Shown: piece after piece, positions 25,559 to 35,884 of the stretch
How positions within the stretch are numbered: position 1 is the first letter of the stretch
Layout of the letters: every line of letters starts with the position of its first letter
Assembly: GCF_000145215.1 (NCBI RefSeq)
Contig: NC_014392.1
Location: 2,178,001 to 2,242,000 of the forward strand
Length of the DNA stretch: 64,000 nucleotides
Direction of reading: 5' to 3'
Source of the DNA: Caldicellulosiruptor obsidiansis OB47
Lineage (GTDB): Bacteria; Bacillota; Thermoanaerobacteria; Caldicellulosiruptorales; Caldicellulosiruptoraceae
Program-made: the position numbers and the translations under genes
Notes under the pieces: model-generated
The model's database searches: none
The model's input: only the letters and a program-made list of their open reading frames with translations
What the model was told of the DNA's origin: nothing

Positions 25559-26134
25559 TTGGAAGTAAGTTTCCCCAATAAATATGAGTATTACACCTAC
25601 GAAGAATTTTTGACCCTTCAAAAAGAGGAAAACCGATTTAAAATTGAATATGACAATGGCTTTATCTTTTCTATGGCCCCTGCTCATCCAAACCATGATA
25701 GAGTAAAGAACAAAATTGCAACAGCGTTTATTAATCATCTTGGATTTGGTGGCATGTGTGAAGTTTTCACAAGTGATATTGCTGTTGTCTTTGAAAATCA
25801 AAATGAAATTTACGAATTTCAGCCAGATATAATGGTATGCTGTAACCCTAAGCTTTTTAATGGTCCAAAGTACAAAGGACCCCCGCGCCTTGTTGTTGAA
25901 ATACTATCATATTCGACTGAACACCGTGACAGAACAATTAAACTGTCTGTGTATGAAAAATTTCAAGTACCTGAGTACTGGATAGTTGACATTTCAAATG
26001 AGTGCATTGAGGTTTACAGCAACAATATCAATGGGAAATATTGCTCAATAAATAAATACAAAAAAGGTATGACAATAAAGGTATTTGATACCCTTGTTTT
26101 GGATGTTAATGAAATATTTAGTGTGATAAAATAA
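25559..26134 (+). CDS. Uma2-family PD-(D/E)XK nuclease-like protein
   Basis: About 191 aa from TTG 25559, 7 nt behind AAAGGTGGG; an earlier in-frame TTG (25538) has no site. The DUF820/Uma2 pattern is clear: YEEFLTL, FRKIEYDNG-like FKIEYDNGFIFSMA, then catalytic QPDIMV (Asp) and LVVEILS (Glu), then YEKFQVPEYWIVDI. The family is abundant in Firmicutes and cyanobacteria, with unknown role. An extended -10 (TGGTATAAT, 25505-25513) is 46 bp upstream. Confidence 0.85.
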   Translation: MEVSFPNKYEYYTYEEFLTLQKEENRFKIEYDNGFIFSMAPAHPNHDRVKNKIATAFINHLGFGGMCEVFTSDIAVVFENQNEIYEFQPDIMVCCNPKLFNGPKYKGPPRLVVEILSYSTEHRDRTIKLSVYEKFQVPEYWIVDISNECIEVYSNNINGKYCSINKYKKGMTIKVFDTLVLDVNEIFSVIK

Positions 26135-26151
26135 GATGTAAAAAATAGAAG

Positions 26152-26199
26152 GGGACTTTCCTAATTTAAGGTGCTATTCTATCTGGAAAGTCCCTTTTG
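26152..26199 (+). terminator. Terminator of the Uma2 gene
   Basis: GGGACTTTCC and GGAAAGTCCC form a 10-bp stem followed by TTTTGTTG. Confidence 0.75.
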
Positions 26200-26245
26200 T
26201 TGCATTAATTTGCCTGTTGTTTTACTAGTTTCAAAATGTATGAGG

Positions 26246-27058
26246 TCAATTATTTCTTAATGAATCCAATCTTGCTTTTCTGCTGTTGTAAGCAATATTA
26301 AATATTTCGGTTATCAAAATAAGAGTCATTAATGTTTTATCTAATAATTCTATTTCTCTCCTTATTTCATTTTTTTCAAAAAATACTATACTATTGATAA
26401 ACAAAAAGTATGTGAAATAAATTGTCTTAAAATCCATAGTAACAGTTTCAATAGAAAACCAATAAAAAATTTTTGATATGAACCAATGAGTATTACATTT
26501 TTTAAATCTAGCATTTATGAATTCATCAGCCAGATAACAAATACTAAAATATGAGCTATATGCCAAAAGCATAAACATGAATATTTCCCCTTCTTGTGTT
26601 AAAAGAGGTATTACAGAATTCGTTATGTATTTTTTAAATTCGCTATAATAACTATAACCAATTATAGTTTTAAAAAAACTTTAAATAAATATATCCAAAG
26701 AATAAATGTATACAATCTCAAAATAGCCGAACATAAAGTTGATAAAAATTTACTAATTGGTATTATAAAAAATATCAAACACAGAATAAAGCTAACTAAA
26801 AATTTAAAAAAGGAACTACTAAAAATTTCAATGAACGAAATTACTAAGACAGTTATTAATAAAATTTTTCCAATTAAATCATCCTTATAATATCAGTAAA
26901 TTAAAATAGTTCTTTAAAAATTTTACCCCAAAGATATCTATTAAAAGCACTTCCTTGCTTATCCTACCTTTTTTTAGTAGCCATAATAATATAAAAATAC
27001 TAACAATGCAAAATCCCCAAAAGTATATTTCCCGAAGCTTATTTCTATATTGCTTCAT
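26246..27058 (-). pseudogene. Membrane protein gene broken by two frameshifts
   Basis: ATG 27058 has an excellent site (AAAAGGAGAG) and begins MKQYRNKLREIYFWGFCIV; the frame stops after 57 codons at 26885. Continuing one base over, the next segment (YYKDDLIGKILLITVLVISF... to ~26664) is hydrophobic and open. A second shift near a T7 run returns to the first frame and runs to 26246 through KKYITNSVIPLLTQEGEIFM. The three pieces add up to ~270 aa with five or six hydrophobic helices and no leftover sequence, so a single gene with two compensating shifts is the simplest reading. No family recognised. The last piece could start at ATG 26578. Confidence 0.5.
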
Positions 27059-27155
27059 TATAGAAACTCTCCTTTTAGTTTTAAACTAATATTTTACAAT
27101 ACCCACTGTTATTCCTGTATTTAACAAAATATCAAACCATGGTTCAACATATTTG

Positions 27156-27494
27156 TTACAACCCCAACAAAACCTTTATCTTCTCCTCAAATTCTTTCAA
27201 CTTCCCATCGGACAATTTTCCAATCTTCTTTACAAGTCTTTCTTTTGAAATTGACCGTATATCTTCTGGTTTTGCAAATGACTCTCTGTCAAGTCTGCTT
27301 TCTTTTGGCTGGATCTTTACATGCAGAGGTATATTCTTGTTTTTGCTCGTGATTGGCACAACAACCACTAAGTCAGCAGGACATGAATTGAACTCATCAA
27401 CTGAAACTATTACTGCTGGTCGAACACCACTTTGTTCATGTCCCCGCGTTGGGTTTAAATCTACAAGCCATATTTCGCCTCTTTTTGCACTCAT
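27156..27494 (-). CDS. mazF: MazF/PemK-like endoribonuclease toxin
   Basis: 112 aa. The MazF fold signature is clear: KRGEIWLVDLNPTRGHEQSGVRPAVIVS, VVPITSK near 50 and the D..SFAKPEDIRSISKERL region. It cleaves mRNA at short sequence motifs. Its ATG overlaps the antitoxin stop (TAATG). Confidence 0.93.
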   Translation of the reverse strand: MSAKRGEIWLVDLNPTRGHEQSGVRPAVIVSVDEFNSCPADLVVVVPITSKNKNIPLHVKIQPKESRLDRESFAKPEDIRSISKERLVKKIGKLSDGKLKEFEEKIKVLLGL

Positions 27495-27739
27495 TATTCA
27501 ATCCCATCCTGCAATGTATTTTCCCACAGCTGTCTTTCTTCAATTTCTTCCTGCCACAGCTTACTGTTTTCTTTAAGAGCTGCATAAGCTTCAGCAGTTG
27601 CTGAAAGTAAAATTTTTCTTTTGTACTCTGCAAGGGCTTCCTGAATTACCTTTTGCATTGGTTGATTGAGCTGTTGAGAAAGTTTCTTTAAACTTTCATA
27701 TGTTTCAATATCCACTCTTACTGTTGTTGTCTTGTTCAT
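27494..27739 (-). CDS. Ribbon-helix-helix antitoxin of the MazF pair
   Basis: 81 aa from ATG 27739, 9 nt after AGGGTGAT. N-terminal RHH DNA-binding segment (TTTVRVDIETYESLKKLSQQL) and an acidic C-terminal helix rich in Glu/Trp for toxin binding. Overlaps mazF by one base. Upstream in-frame codons to 27895 lack any site and run through the S-layer gene's terminator-like region. Confidence 0.88.
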   Translation of the reverse strand: MNKTTTVRVDIETYESLKKLSQQLNQPMQKVIQEALAEYKRKILLSATAEAYAALKENSKLWQEEIEERQLWENTLQDGIE

Positions 27740-27907
27740 TATAAATATCACCCTGTAGATTAATTTATCTACTCTATAGTATACCGCATTGAAAAGATTT
27801 TTACAAACAAATGATTTGGTAACAAGATAATCGAAAACAACAAAGAAAGAGGGACTGTGCATCCAAATGATGACAGTCCCTTTGGCAAAAGTCAATATAA
27901 GATATTT

Positions 27908-30900
27908 TTATGGATTTACCATTGCAACAACTTTGCCATCGTAGCCTAAAAGGAGGTAAACTCTCTGGCCTGTTTTGAACGTATCTGACAAAATCCATGA
28001 GCTGTCACAGTTTTCGCTTATTTCGTATGTCTTTTCAACAAGTTTCCCTGTTGTTGGATCAAATACATTTGCAACAATAGCTTTAGGTGTAAACCTTGTA
28101 GGTTGATAACTTTTTAGATAACAGTCAACTTTGTTGTCCACTATCAAAATATAACTATTTCTGCCCCATATATCCTTTACTTCATAAACCACATTATATT
28201 TTTGGATATAGCTATAATCTACAACATCTCCATCTTTTATAAACTTCCTGCTGCCGCTTATATCCAAATCTCCTGCTTTCAAAGTCAGATATGTCTGGTC
28301 ACCTGCAATGTATGGCTTGCTGTATACAGGGTCAAATATCACACAGTAGTCATATCCTTTTTTCTTAGTAGACAGTCCAAATACAAGCGAAGTTGACATC
28401 TGAAGCTTGCTAAGTGCTGTTGAAAAATCAATCTTTGAACCATTATAGTAATATGTTATATTCTGAGGCAATATCATATCAAGTTGACTACCACCCTTGT
28501 CAACTGTCACTTTGTTTGAAATGGCTGAAAGCACTGTCACACCTTCGGTTGAATTTAGCTTCTTGTACACAAGGGTTATTTGATTATCTTGGTCGATGTA
28601 AAGCCCATATTTTGCACCAAGTTCTAAATTCACATTTTGGTTTTCTGGCAATGTCAAAATTCCCTGGTCTGTCAACACTTCATTTACATCAAGCCCTTTT
28701 GCAGTTGAATATGTTCCTAAAATCACTGTTTCTACATACTTGCCGTAGCTGTCATAGTACGGGTCTTGAATTATTGCATACTCATATGAATTTCCTGCTG
28801 CGTTGTATCCAAAATAAATCTTCTGACCCGATTTTATTATGTTTTTCAAGCTATTGTAGTCAACCTTACTTCCATTGTAATAATAAACAGGTTTTTGTGG
28901 CAGGAAAGTAGAGCTGCTTGTGCTGCCTTTTTTGAGGACAACATTTGTATAGCTTATAACCTCTGTAACCTCTGCTGTATCGACGCTGTTGAGCTTCTTT
29001 ACAACCTTTGTGATTGTATCATCTTTGATATATACCCCATATTTTGCACCAACTGTAAGCTTGCCTGCTGTGGATTTTACCGCGTATATCCCTTTGTCTG
29101 TTAAAACCTCGTTCGTAGATAACTTATCAGATACAACCGCATCTGCCAGAACGATAACCTCAGTATATGCACCATACTCAGATGAATATGGGTCCTGAAG
29201 AACAATATACTCGCAAGTTTTCTCATCCTTTGAGTATCCAAAATAGATTTTTTGACCTGATTTTAACGCGTTTTTCAAATCACTGTAGCTAATTTTATTG
29301 CCATTATAGTAGTAAATAGGTTTTTGTGGCAGGATTATGTTTTCCTGGCCGTTTGATGATTTTAACTTTACATTTGTATCACTAACAACATCTGTAATCT
29401 CATACAAATCCACAGTATTTAATTTTTTTACAACTAATGTTATCTTGTCATCCTTAACATAAACACCATACTTTGTACCAATCTCCAGTTTTGTGTTTAT
29501 ATCAGGTAAATAAAATATACCTTTGTCTGTTAAAACCTGATTGTTTTCTAAAGCAGGGTCCAAAAGTGCATCCTGCAAAACTATTGCCTCAATATAATTG
29601 CCGTACTGTGTGCCGTATGGGTCTTGAATAACATACGCCATAACCTTGCCTGTGTCAGGGTCTTTTGATACATAGAGTATCTGGTCTTCTTTTAAAATGT
29701 TTGGTAGATTTTCATAGCTCTGTTTTGTCCCCTGATAGTAATACAAAGGCTTGCTTGATAGCTGAATCTTTTGTGTCTTGCTGTTTTGCTGAACATCAAG
29801 TGTGTAATCATCTATATTTTTGATGGTAAACTTATCGGATACCCACACTTTTTGTAAAGCTGCAGTGATTGTATCATCTTTTATATACACTCCATACTTT
29901 GCTCCAATTTCAAGGTTTTCAGGTTTTATTGAAGATGCAACAAAGTATATTCCCTTGTTTGTCTGAACCTGGTTTGCTTCCAAAGACGATGATGTTTTAG
30001 GAGTTGCCAAAATCAGCACCTCATCGTAGTTTCCATAAATCTCTTGTGCATATATGTCTTTAATTACAATATAGTCCACTTTGCTCCTATCTTCAGAATA
30101 GATAAAGCTTATTTTCTGATTCGGCTTTAGTACATTTTCTATTGCGTCATAGCTCTGCTTTGATCCGTTATAATAGTATGTTGCTGAAGATGGCAAAGTA
30201 ATTGATTTTGTCTTTCCACTTTCCTTGTAATATACAGTCTTGCTGCTTACCTTTGTGCTGACAATCTGGAAAGAGTCAGCTTCAGTACCAAACACTTTCG
30301 CGATTTTATTGTCGTCAACCTGAAGCATGTACTTTTTCCCAACTTCAAGTTGCGTCTTTGTTGCATTCACAAGCACTCCGCTGTCTGTCAAAACCTCATT
30401 TGAAAGAAGCTTTGAAGAAGTTTTGCCCGTATCAAGCACGACATATGATTTGTAAAGCCCAACATACTCAGAAAATTTTGTACCGTTGCTTTGGGATGAA
30501 GCTGATACTCCACTTAAAGCTGACTGGGTAGATTGAGCTTGAGTTCCTCCGCTTTTGACATAAGTATCAAGAAGTCTTGATAGCATCAAAGCGAGAGCCC
30601 AGCGCGGAACCTTTTGCGATGCAGAAAGGTTTATTCCTTTTATAAGCCCAAGCTCTGATGCCTTGTCGATATAATTCTGCGGCCAGATGCCAGAAAGGTC
30701 TGAGTCGGAATACCCAAGCATCCTCACAATGGCAGTTGTTGCCTGGGCAAAGGTCAGCGGGTCGTTTGGATGGAACTTATTGTCTGCCATTGGTGTCATG
30801 TATTTTTTCTTTACTGCCCAGTTGACATATCCGCAAAGTGTGGTGTTAGGCTTTATATCAGGATACTGCGAATACCCTTTCTGAAGATTTGCCTCATCCT

Positions 30901-31132
30901 CAGCGTTTGAAATCTTTACAATCGCAGCTGCAAACTCGCCGCGCAGAATAGCAGTGTTCGGCTTGAAATAGTCCTTGTAAACAAAAATTCCAAGCTTATT
31001 TAACTTTTCTACAGCCTGCTTGTAGGTTGCATTTGATGGAATGTCCTTGTATGCAGCAAAAGCAGAAAACAGACTAAAGTTTACAACCACAAAGCAAAGT
31101 AACAAAATAACCGTCAAAAGCTTTTTTCTCAT
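27908..31132 (-). CDS. SLH-domain surface protein with five tandem repeats
   Basis: 1074 aa. Signal peptide to ~27 (hydrophobic core, FAAY). Three SLH motifs at ~28-70, ~90-140 and ~150-195 (DIPSNATYKQAVEKLNKLGI; FHPNDPLTFAQATTAIVRML; WALALMLSRLLD) bind pyruvylated cell-wall polymer. Then five tandem ~145-residue units, each starting GxYxExxVL, containing NEVLTDKGI, GAKYGVYIKDD and YYYNGSK, and ending xxDPYxxxY. A unique ~130-residue C-terminus follows. ATG has TTGGAGGGG upstream. Last gene of the export operon and probably a surface component that works with the transporter. Repeats 2-4 are the most alike. Confidence 0.92.
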   Translation of the reverse strand: MRKKLLTVILLLCFVVVNFSLFSAFAAYKDIPSNATYKQAVEKLNKLGIFVYKDYFKPNTAILRGEFAAAIVKISNAEDEANLQKGYSQYPDIKPNTTLCGYVNWAVKKKYMTPMADNKFHPNDPLTFAQATTAIVRMLGYSDSDLSGIWPQNYIDKASELGLIKGINLSASQKVPRWALALMLSRLLDTYVKSGGTQAQSTQSALSGVSASSQSNGTKFSEYVGLYKSYVVLDTGKTSSKLLSNEVLTDSGVLVNATKTQLEVGKKYMLQVDDNKIAKVFGTEADSFQIVSTKVSSKTVYYKESGKTKSITLPSSATYYYNGSKQSYDAIENVLKPNQKISFIYSEDRSKVDYIVIKDIYAQEIYGNYDEVLILATPKTSSSLEANQVQTNKGIYFVASSIKPENLEIGAKYGVYIKDDTITAALQKVWVSDKFTIKNIDDYTLDVQQNSKTQKIQLSSKPLYYYQGTKQSYENLPNILKEDQILYVSKDPDTGKVMAYVIQDPYGTQYGNYIEAIVLQDALLDPALENNQVLTDKGIFYLPDINTKLEIGTKYGVYVKDDKITLVVKKLNTVDLYEITDVVSDTNVKLKSSNGQENIILPQKPIYYYNGNKISYSDLKNALKSGQKIYFGYSKDEKTCEYIVLQDPYSSEYGAYTEVIVLADAVVSDKLSTNEVLTDKGIYAVKSTAGKLTVGAKYGVYIKDDTITKVVKKLNSVDTAEVTEVISYTNVVLKKGSTSSSTFLPQKPVYYYNGSKVDYNSLKNIIKSGQKIYFGYNAAGNSYEYAIIQDPYYDSYGKYVETVILGTYSTAKGLDVNEVLTDQGILTLPENQNVNLELGAKYGLYIDQDNQITLVYKKLNSTEGVTVLSAISNKVTVDKGGSQLDMILPQNITYYYNGSKIDFSTALSKLQMSTSLVFGLSTKKKGYDYCVIFDPVYSKPYIAGDQTYLTLKAGDLDISGSRKFIKDGDVVDYSYIQKYNVVYEVKDIWGRNSYILIVDNKVDCYLKSYQPTRFTPKAIVANVFDPTTGKLVEKTYEISENCDSSWILSDTFKTGQRVYLLLGYDGKVVAMVNP

Positions 31133-31152
31133 CTTTCAAATCCCCTCCAAGC

Positions 31153-32331
31153 TTATTCGTATCTTAGCGCTTCTATCGGGTTGAGGCGCGATGCTTTTGA
31201 TGCCGGGAATAGTCCAAAGACTATCCCTATAGCAAGTGAAATCGTAAACGCAAGAATAGCCCATGGTATTGAGAATATAGCTGTTGCAATATTAAGTTTT
31301 GACATTGCTCTTATTGTCACAAATCCCAGTATTATACCTACCACTCCACCAAACCCTGTCACAACAGATGCTTCTATCAAAAACTGGACAAGAATGTTTC
31401 TTCTCTTTGCGCCAATTGCTTTTCTGATTCCAATCTCTCTTGTCCTCTCTGTGACAGATACAAGCATGATGTTCATGATGCCAATTCCACCAACAATCAG
31501 CGAAATCGCAGCAATTCCGGCAAGCATGAGCGTGAGTGTCTGGGTTACACTGTTTAAGGTGTCAAGTAGCTGGGCTGTATTGAAAACTCTAAAGGCGGTA
31601 GAGTCGTTGTAAATCTTCATGAGAAAATCATTGAGATAGTTCATTACAGCTTCACTTCTGTTACCATCCGTGATTTTTATCGCAAAGTTTCGGATTATTG
31701 CGTTTCGTGTAAGCCTTTGTGCAACTGTTACAGGGACTATCACCTGGTCATCGTCTGACTGCTGCTGCGAATTTGCACGCTCTTCTAAAACACCAACAAC
31801 TGTGAATATCTGCCCGTTTATCTTTATCTTTTTCCCTATCGGGTTTTGCCCGTTAAATAAATCTTTTACGATGTACGTCCCAACAAGCGCAACCTTTTGA
31901 CGGTAGTCCACATCAATTGGCAAAATAAATCTTCCGCTACTGACGTTGACGTCCCTGACAGTGCTATAGTCTGCTGTTGTTCCAATGAGGGTCGTATCGT
32001 GGGTGTTTGTCCCATACTTGAGCGTGACAGAGCTCGATACAGTTGGTGCGATTGCCTCAATATCCTCTGCGTGCTGCTCGGCAAACTGCTGAAGCTCTTC
32101 ATATGTGACGTTTCGGTTACTGTTTCTTCCTGTGATGTTTATTTGAATGAGATTTGTTCCAAGCCTTTGCAGCCTGTCTGTTATGCTTTTTGTGCTTCCC
32201 TGGGCAAGCCCAACAACCGCAATCACCGCCCAGATACCAATGATGACACCAAGCATAGTCAAAAAAGACCTCAATTTATTTGAAAGGATGCTCTTTATTG
32301 CCATTTTAAAAGCCAAAGCAAACTGAGCCAC
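31153..32331 (-). CDS. MacB-type ABC transporter permease
   Basis: 392 aa. One N-terminal transmembrane helix (LRSFLTMLGVIIGIWAVIAV), a ~210-residue extracytoplasmic MacB_PCD domain, then three helices including the FtsX-type signature TERTREIGIRKAIGAKRRNI and the ending ASRLNPIEALRYE. Such mechanotransmission permeases drive export or signalling without moving substrate across the bilayer themselves. 3 bp after the ATPase gene; 20 bp before the SLH gene. Confidence 0.93.
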   Translation of the reverse strand: MAQFALAFKMAIKSILSNKLRSFLTMLGVIIGIWAVIAVVGLAQGSTKSITDRLQRLGTNLIQINITGRNSNRNVTYEELQQFAEQHAEDIEAIAPTVSSSVTLKYGTNTHDTTLIGTTADYSTVRDVNVSSGRFILPIDVDYRQKVALVGTYIVKDLFNGQNPIGKKIKINGQIFTVVGVLEERANSQQQSDDDQVIVPVTVAQRLTRNAIIRNFAIKITDGNRSEAVMNYLNDFLMKIYNDSTAFRVFNTAQLLDTLNSVTQTLTLMLAGIAAISLIVGGIGIMNIMLVSVTERTREIGIRKAIGAKRRNILVQFLIEASVVTGFGGVVGIILGFVTIRAMSKLNIATAIFSIPWAILAFTISLAIGIVFGLFPASKASRLNPIEALRYE

Positions 32332-32334
32332 CTG

Positions 32335-33012
32335 TCAGCTCACCTCCTTGTCCTCTATTATTTGACCGTCCTGAATCCTCACAATCCTTCTTGCCTGCAT
32401 GGCGATGTTGTTGTCGTGCGTGATTAGGACAATGGTGTTTCCTTGAGCATGTAGATCTTTAAAAATCTGCATAATCTCAGCACCTGATTTTGAGTCCAAA
32501 TTTCCCGTCGGCTCGTCAGCCAGGATTATTGGCGGGCTTGTGACAAGCGCCCTTGCAATTGCAACTCTCTGCTGCTGACCGCCAGATAGCTCTCTTGGCC
32601 TGTAATGCATTCTATGTTCCAAACCAACCCTTGCCAAAGCCTCTTTTGCAAGCTTGTGACGCACAGAGGCTGGAACACCTTTGTAGATTAAAGGAAGCTC
32701 AACGTTTTCAAGAGCTGTGAGCTGTGGTATTAAGTTAAAGTTTTGAAACACAAAGCCTATCTTGCTGTTTCGAATCTCTGCAAGCTGATTGTCATTGAGC
32801 CTGCTGACTTCATGACCATCCAGTATGTATGTGCCAGATGTCGGTGTGTCAAGACATCCTATGATGTTCATAAGGGTTGATTTTCCTGAACCAGATGGTC
32901 CTACTATTGCAACAAACTCGTGAGGGTTGATTTTTAGGTTAATACCGTTTAAAGCATACACCTCGTTCTCGCCCATCTTGTAGATTTTGTAGATATCATT
33001 AAGTTCAATCAT
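32335..33012 (-). CDS. MacB/LolD-type ABC ATPase
   Basis: 225 aa. Walker [11 protein letters not shown]-loop [11 protein letters not shown], signature LSGGQQQR, Walker [13 protein letters not shown] and H-loop ITHD. LolD/MacB-class ATPase partnered with the adjacent permease. Confidence 0.96.
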   Translation of the reverse strand: MIELNDIYKIYKMGENEVYALNGINLKINPHEFVAIVGPSGSGKSTLMNIIGCLDTPTSGTYILDGHEVSRLNDNQLAEIRNSKIGFVFQNFNLIPQLTALENVELPLIYKGVPASVRHKLAKEALARVGLEHRMHYRPRELSGGQQQRVAIARALVTSPPIILADEPTGNLDSKSGAEIMQIFKDLHAQGNTIVLITHDNNIAMQARRIVRIQDGQIIEDKEVS

Positions 33013-33037
33013 AGCAAGCTTTCACCTTCTTTTTTTA

Positions 33038-35032
33038 TTACCTGTTTGTGTTACTTCCCTGTGAGCCAGACGACTGATTTCTTGTGCCAGTGCTGCTTTG
33101 GTTTTGTCTGAACTGTCTGAATTCGCCCGGCATTCCACCACCAGGTCCGCCAAATCCGCCCATTATGTTAAAGCCCTGCTGAGTTTGCGTCTGTGTGCTT
33201 GTTGAGCCTGTTGAAAGCGGTGGCAGGACAACGATATCTCCTTCATTAAGTCCGCTTACAATCTCGATGTATGAGTCATTGTTTATACCAACCTCAACAG
33301 GTCGTAAAACTGCACCTTTATAGTAGCTGCTACCCAGCAAACTTGTCATTCTTCTTGTTCGCAGCTGCGAAGAGCTACCTGTGCCTTGACTATTTTGTGA
33401 CCATGAACCTCTTGACTGGCTATTTCCTGATTGCTGTGCACTTTCTGTGCTGCTACCTTCTTGCTGCTGCCATCTTTGTCGCCAGTTTTGTGAGCCTTGA
33501 GCAGAGCTTTGCTGATTATTTCCAAAACCTCCCTGCGGGAAAAATCCGCCAGTTTGCCCTTCTTGAAAGCTATTTTGACTTGAGCTTTTTACAAACACAA
33601 AGTATCTGTTGCCAAATTTCTGCACAGCTTCAAGCGGCACCATCAAAACATCTTGTTTCTGGTTTACTATTATCTCAGCATTTGCGTTCATGCCAATCTT
33701 GAGGTCTTTTGGGTTGTCAATAGAAATTGTAACAGAGTATGTTGTAACGCCGTTCTGGGTTGTACCAACAAGCGGGATTTTGGCTACTTTCCCTGTCAGC
33801 GGGTTTGTCTGTGTCTCTGGCAGAGCATCAACTGTTATATTTACTTTTTGCCCTACTTTTATTTTAGCAATATCAAGCTCATCTATGTCAACCCTGAATA
33901 CTAAATTTTTGTTATCAAATACAGTTGCAAGTACCTCTCCCGCTTTTATGTTATCGCCTTTTTTGAAGTTTATGTTGGTCACAACTCCGTCAAACGGAGC
34001 TTTGATGTAGTAGTTTTCCAAGTTATCCTCTGCATCATTTAGCTGGTCCTGCAAGTTTTTAAGCTGTGTCTGATAATTCTTGAGCTGTTTTGACAGGTCA
34101 TCGTTTGAAAGTTTTAAAAGCACAGCACCTTTTTCAACAAACTGGTTGTTTCTTGCAAAAATCTCTTCAACCTCACCGTCAACCTTTGCCTTGACATTTT
34201 CCTTGTCTACATACTCCAAGGTTGCGTCCTGCGTGCTAAGATATACTTCACTCCCAACCTTTATCTCAGCACTTGCCTTCATGCCTTCCTGCAGAGCGCC
34301 GGGGTTTGAGATTGTGATCTCAACATCAAAAACTTTGCCACCGTAGTCATTTGTGTAAGTTGTGTTTCCAAGATAGCTTACTGTACCCTGGATTGACTGG
34401 GAAATATCAGGAATGTAAACAACTGCTGGCGCACCTATCTTGACCTTGCCGAAAAGCGCTGCTGAAAATGGTAATGTAACTTTCAACTTTGATGTATCAA
34501 TTATTGTCAAAACGGTTGAACCTTTTGAAACCCTGTCTCCTTCTTGAACGTTCAGATTTTTAACATACCCAGAAATTGGTGCGGTGATAACAAGGTTTTT
34601 GATACTCTCCTGAACATCTGCAATTGAGGAGTTTACATCGTCAATCTGACTCTTAATTGAATCAATCTTGTCCTTTGCATCCTGGCTTTCAAGCTCAAAT
34701 ATGACATCACCTTTTTTGACAGAATCACCGTCTTTGAAAAATACGTTTGTGATGGTTGAACTCACTGTTGATGTAAGATCTACGCTCTGAGCAGACTCAA
34801 TCGGGCCTGAACCGGTGACACTGACGGTTATATCGCCGCGGGTTACCCTTGCAGTCCTCTGGGCAATGGTTTGATTTTGATTTTTTCTTCCCTGAACAAA
34901 CCTGTATATTCCAAACCCTGCCCCTGCTAAAATTGCAACAATTACTGTGGATATTATAACTCTCTTTAAAGCCTTGCTTTTTAAACTGAACTTAAACTTT
35001 GGAGTTTTTAGCGGTTTTACTTTCTCTGTCAT
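33038..35032 (-). CDS. HlyD/MacA-like adaptor with two tandem adaptor modules
   Basis: About 664 aa from ATG 35032 (AAGGAAGGG upstream). One N-terminal transmembrane anchor (~28-45). Two successive barrel-sandwich/coiled-coil modules follow: the first with DGDSVKKGDVIFELES and APISGYVKNLNVQEGDRVSKG, the second with NNQFVEKGAVLLKLS and APFDGVVTNINFKKGDNIKAG. MacA adaptors normally have one. Then come a beta-barrel domain, a ~85-residue Gln/Ser/Gly/Asn-rich low-complexity insert (~485-570), a short folded piece, and a Gly/Gln/Asn-rich tail. It links the MacB-like transporter to the cell surface. Confidence 0.88.
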   Translation of the reverse strand: MTEKVKPLKTPKFKFSLKSKALKRVIISTVIVAILAGAGFGIYRFVQGRKNQNQTIAQRTARVTRGDITVSVTGSGPIESAQSVDLTSTVSSTITNVFFKDGDSVKKGDVIFELESQDAKDKIDSIKSQIDDVNSSIADVQESIKNLVITAPISGYVKNLNVQEGDRVSKGSTVLTIIDTSKLKVTLPFSAALFGKVKIGAPAVVYIPDISQSIQGTVSYLGNTTYTNDYGGKVFDVEITISNPGALQEGMKASAEIKVGSEVYLSTQDATLEYVDKENVKAKVDGEVEEIFARNNQFVEKGAVLLKLSNDDLSKQLKNYQTQLKNLQDQLNDAEDNLENYYIKAPFDGVVTNINFKKGDNIKAGEVLATVFDNKNLVFRVDIDELDIAKIKVGQKVNITVDALPETQTNPLTGKVAKIPLVGTTQNGVTTYSVTISIDNPKDLKIGMNANAEIIVNQKQDVLMVPLEAVQKFGNRYFVFVKSSSQNSFQEGQTGGFFPQGGFGNNQQSSAQGSQNWRQRWQQQEGSSTESAQQSGNSQSRGSWSQNSQGTGSSSQLRTRRMTSLLGSSYYKGAVLRPVEVGINNDSYIEIVSGLNEGDIVVLPPLSTGSTSTQTQTQQGFNIMGGFGGPGGGMPGEFRQFRQNQSSTGTRNQSSGSQGSNTNR

Positions 35033-35065
35033 ATGCACACCCTTCCTTTCGCTTTTTTTACTGCT

Positions 35066-35884
35066 TTATTTTGAGCTCTGGCTATATGTTCCCATCACCA
35101 TAATCCTTTTTGCAGTTGTCTTTTTACTGTCTGAATACCAGATGTAAACTATGTTGTTTGCTTTCAAATCCTTTACAGTCAGCTTCTTTTCTGTCATCTG
35201 ACCATTTTGAAATGTTCTTGTGACAATCACTGTTGATTTTGAAATTGTGATTGTCTTTGTCTGGCTTGATAGCTTTAGATTCATCATGTCTCTATCAAAT
35301 CCACCTTGAGGTGGCTGACCGACTGGTCTTTGCTGAGGTTGATTGGTTGACGTGCTTTGCCCTGGCTGTGGTCTTTCGATTGTTGCAACTGTGATGGTTA
35401 TTCTGCTTGACTCAACTTTTTTGATAACACCAATTAGTTCTGGTGTCTGATATGGGTCGTATGTGCCCTGGACAAGAATTTTTGAGATGGTTTTCTTTTT
35501 GCTATCTGCATACCAGATGTACAGAATGTTATTTGTCTTTAAGTCCTTTGTTGTTAGCTTCTTTTCTGTTACCTGACCATTTTGAAATACTCTTGTTACA
35601 ATTGATGTTTTGCTTGAAACTGTAATTGTCTGTGTTTTGGATGTGAGCTCAATTCTACCTCTTCCAAATCCTCTGCCATCGCTCTGGGATGAGAGCTTTG
35701 CAATGTAGATTGTGATTTTACTGCCAGATAAACTCTTTACAACACCAATTAAATCTGGTTGTGAATTTTGACTGCTATTTGATTGGGCATACGATATATT
35801 CCATGGTAAGATTAACACTGTAGCTATAAAAGTCAATATTAACATAAGGCACATATAAGCTTTTAGGCTTTTAGGCATTCTCAT
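35066..35884 (-). CDS. Secreted protein with two ~100-residue repeats
   Basis: 272 aa, signal peptide to ~34 (SYAQS). Two homologous repeats (~45-150 and ~155-270) each read LIGVVKxxxxSxITIxxA, then SxTxTITxSxxTxIVTRxFQNG and KLTxKDLKxNNIxYIWYxDSKK. They look like small beta barrels (OB/SH3-like; inference). The second repeat carries a Pro/Gln/Gly-rich loop. The start overlaps a three-codon upstream ORF (ATGA). First gene of the adaptor-ATPase-permease-SLH operon. Function unknown. Confidence 0.75.
   Translation of the reverse strand: MRMPKSLKAYMCLMLILTFIATVLILPWNISYAQSNSSQNSQPDLIGVVKSLSGSKITIYIAKLSSQSDGRGFGRGRIELTSKTQTITVSSKTSIVTRVFQNGQVTEKKLTTKDLKTNNILYIWYADSKKKTISKILVQGTYDPYQTPELIGVIKKVESSRITITVATIERPQPGQSTSTNQPQQRPVGQPPQGGFDRDMMNLKLSSQTKTITISKSTVIVTRTFQNGQMTEKKLTVKDLKANNIVYIWYSDSKKTTAKRIMVMGTYSQSSK

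Noticed and set aside
33480..33700. Plus-strand open frames across the low-complexity part of the adaptor gene
   Set aside because: They arise from the biased Gln/Ser/Gly codons on the opposite strand and lack start signals.
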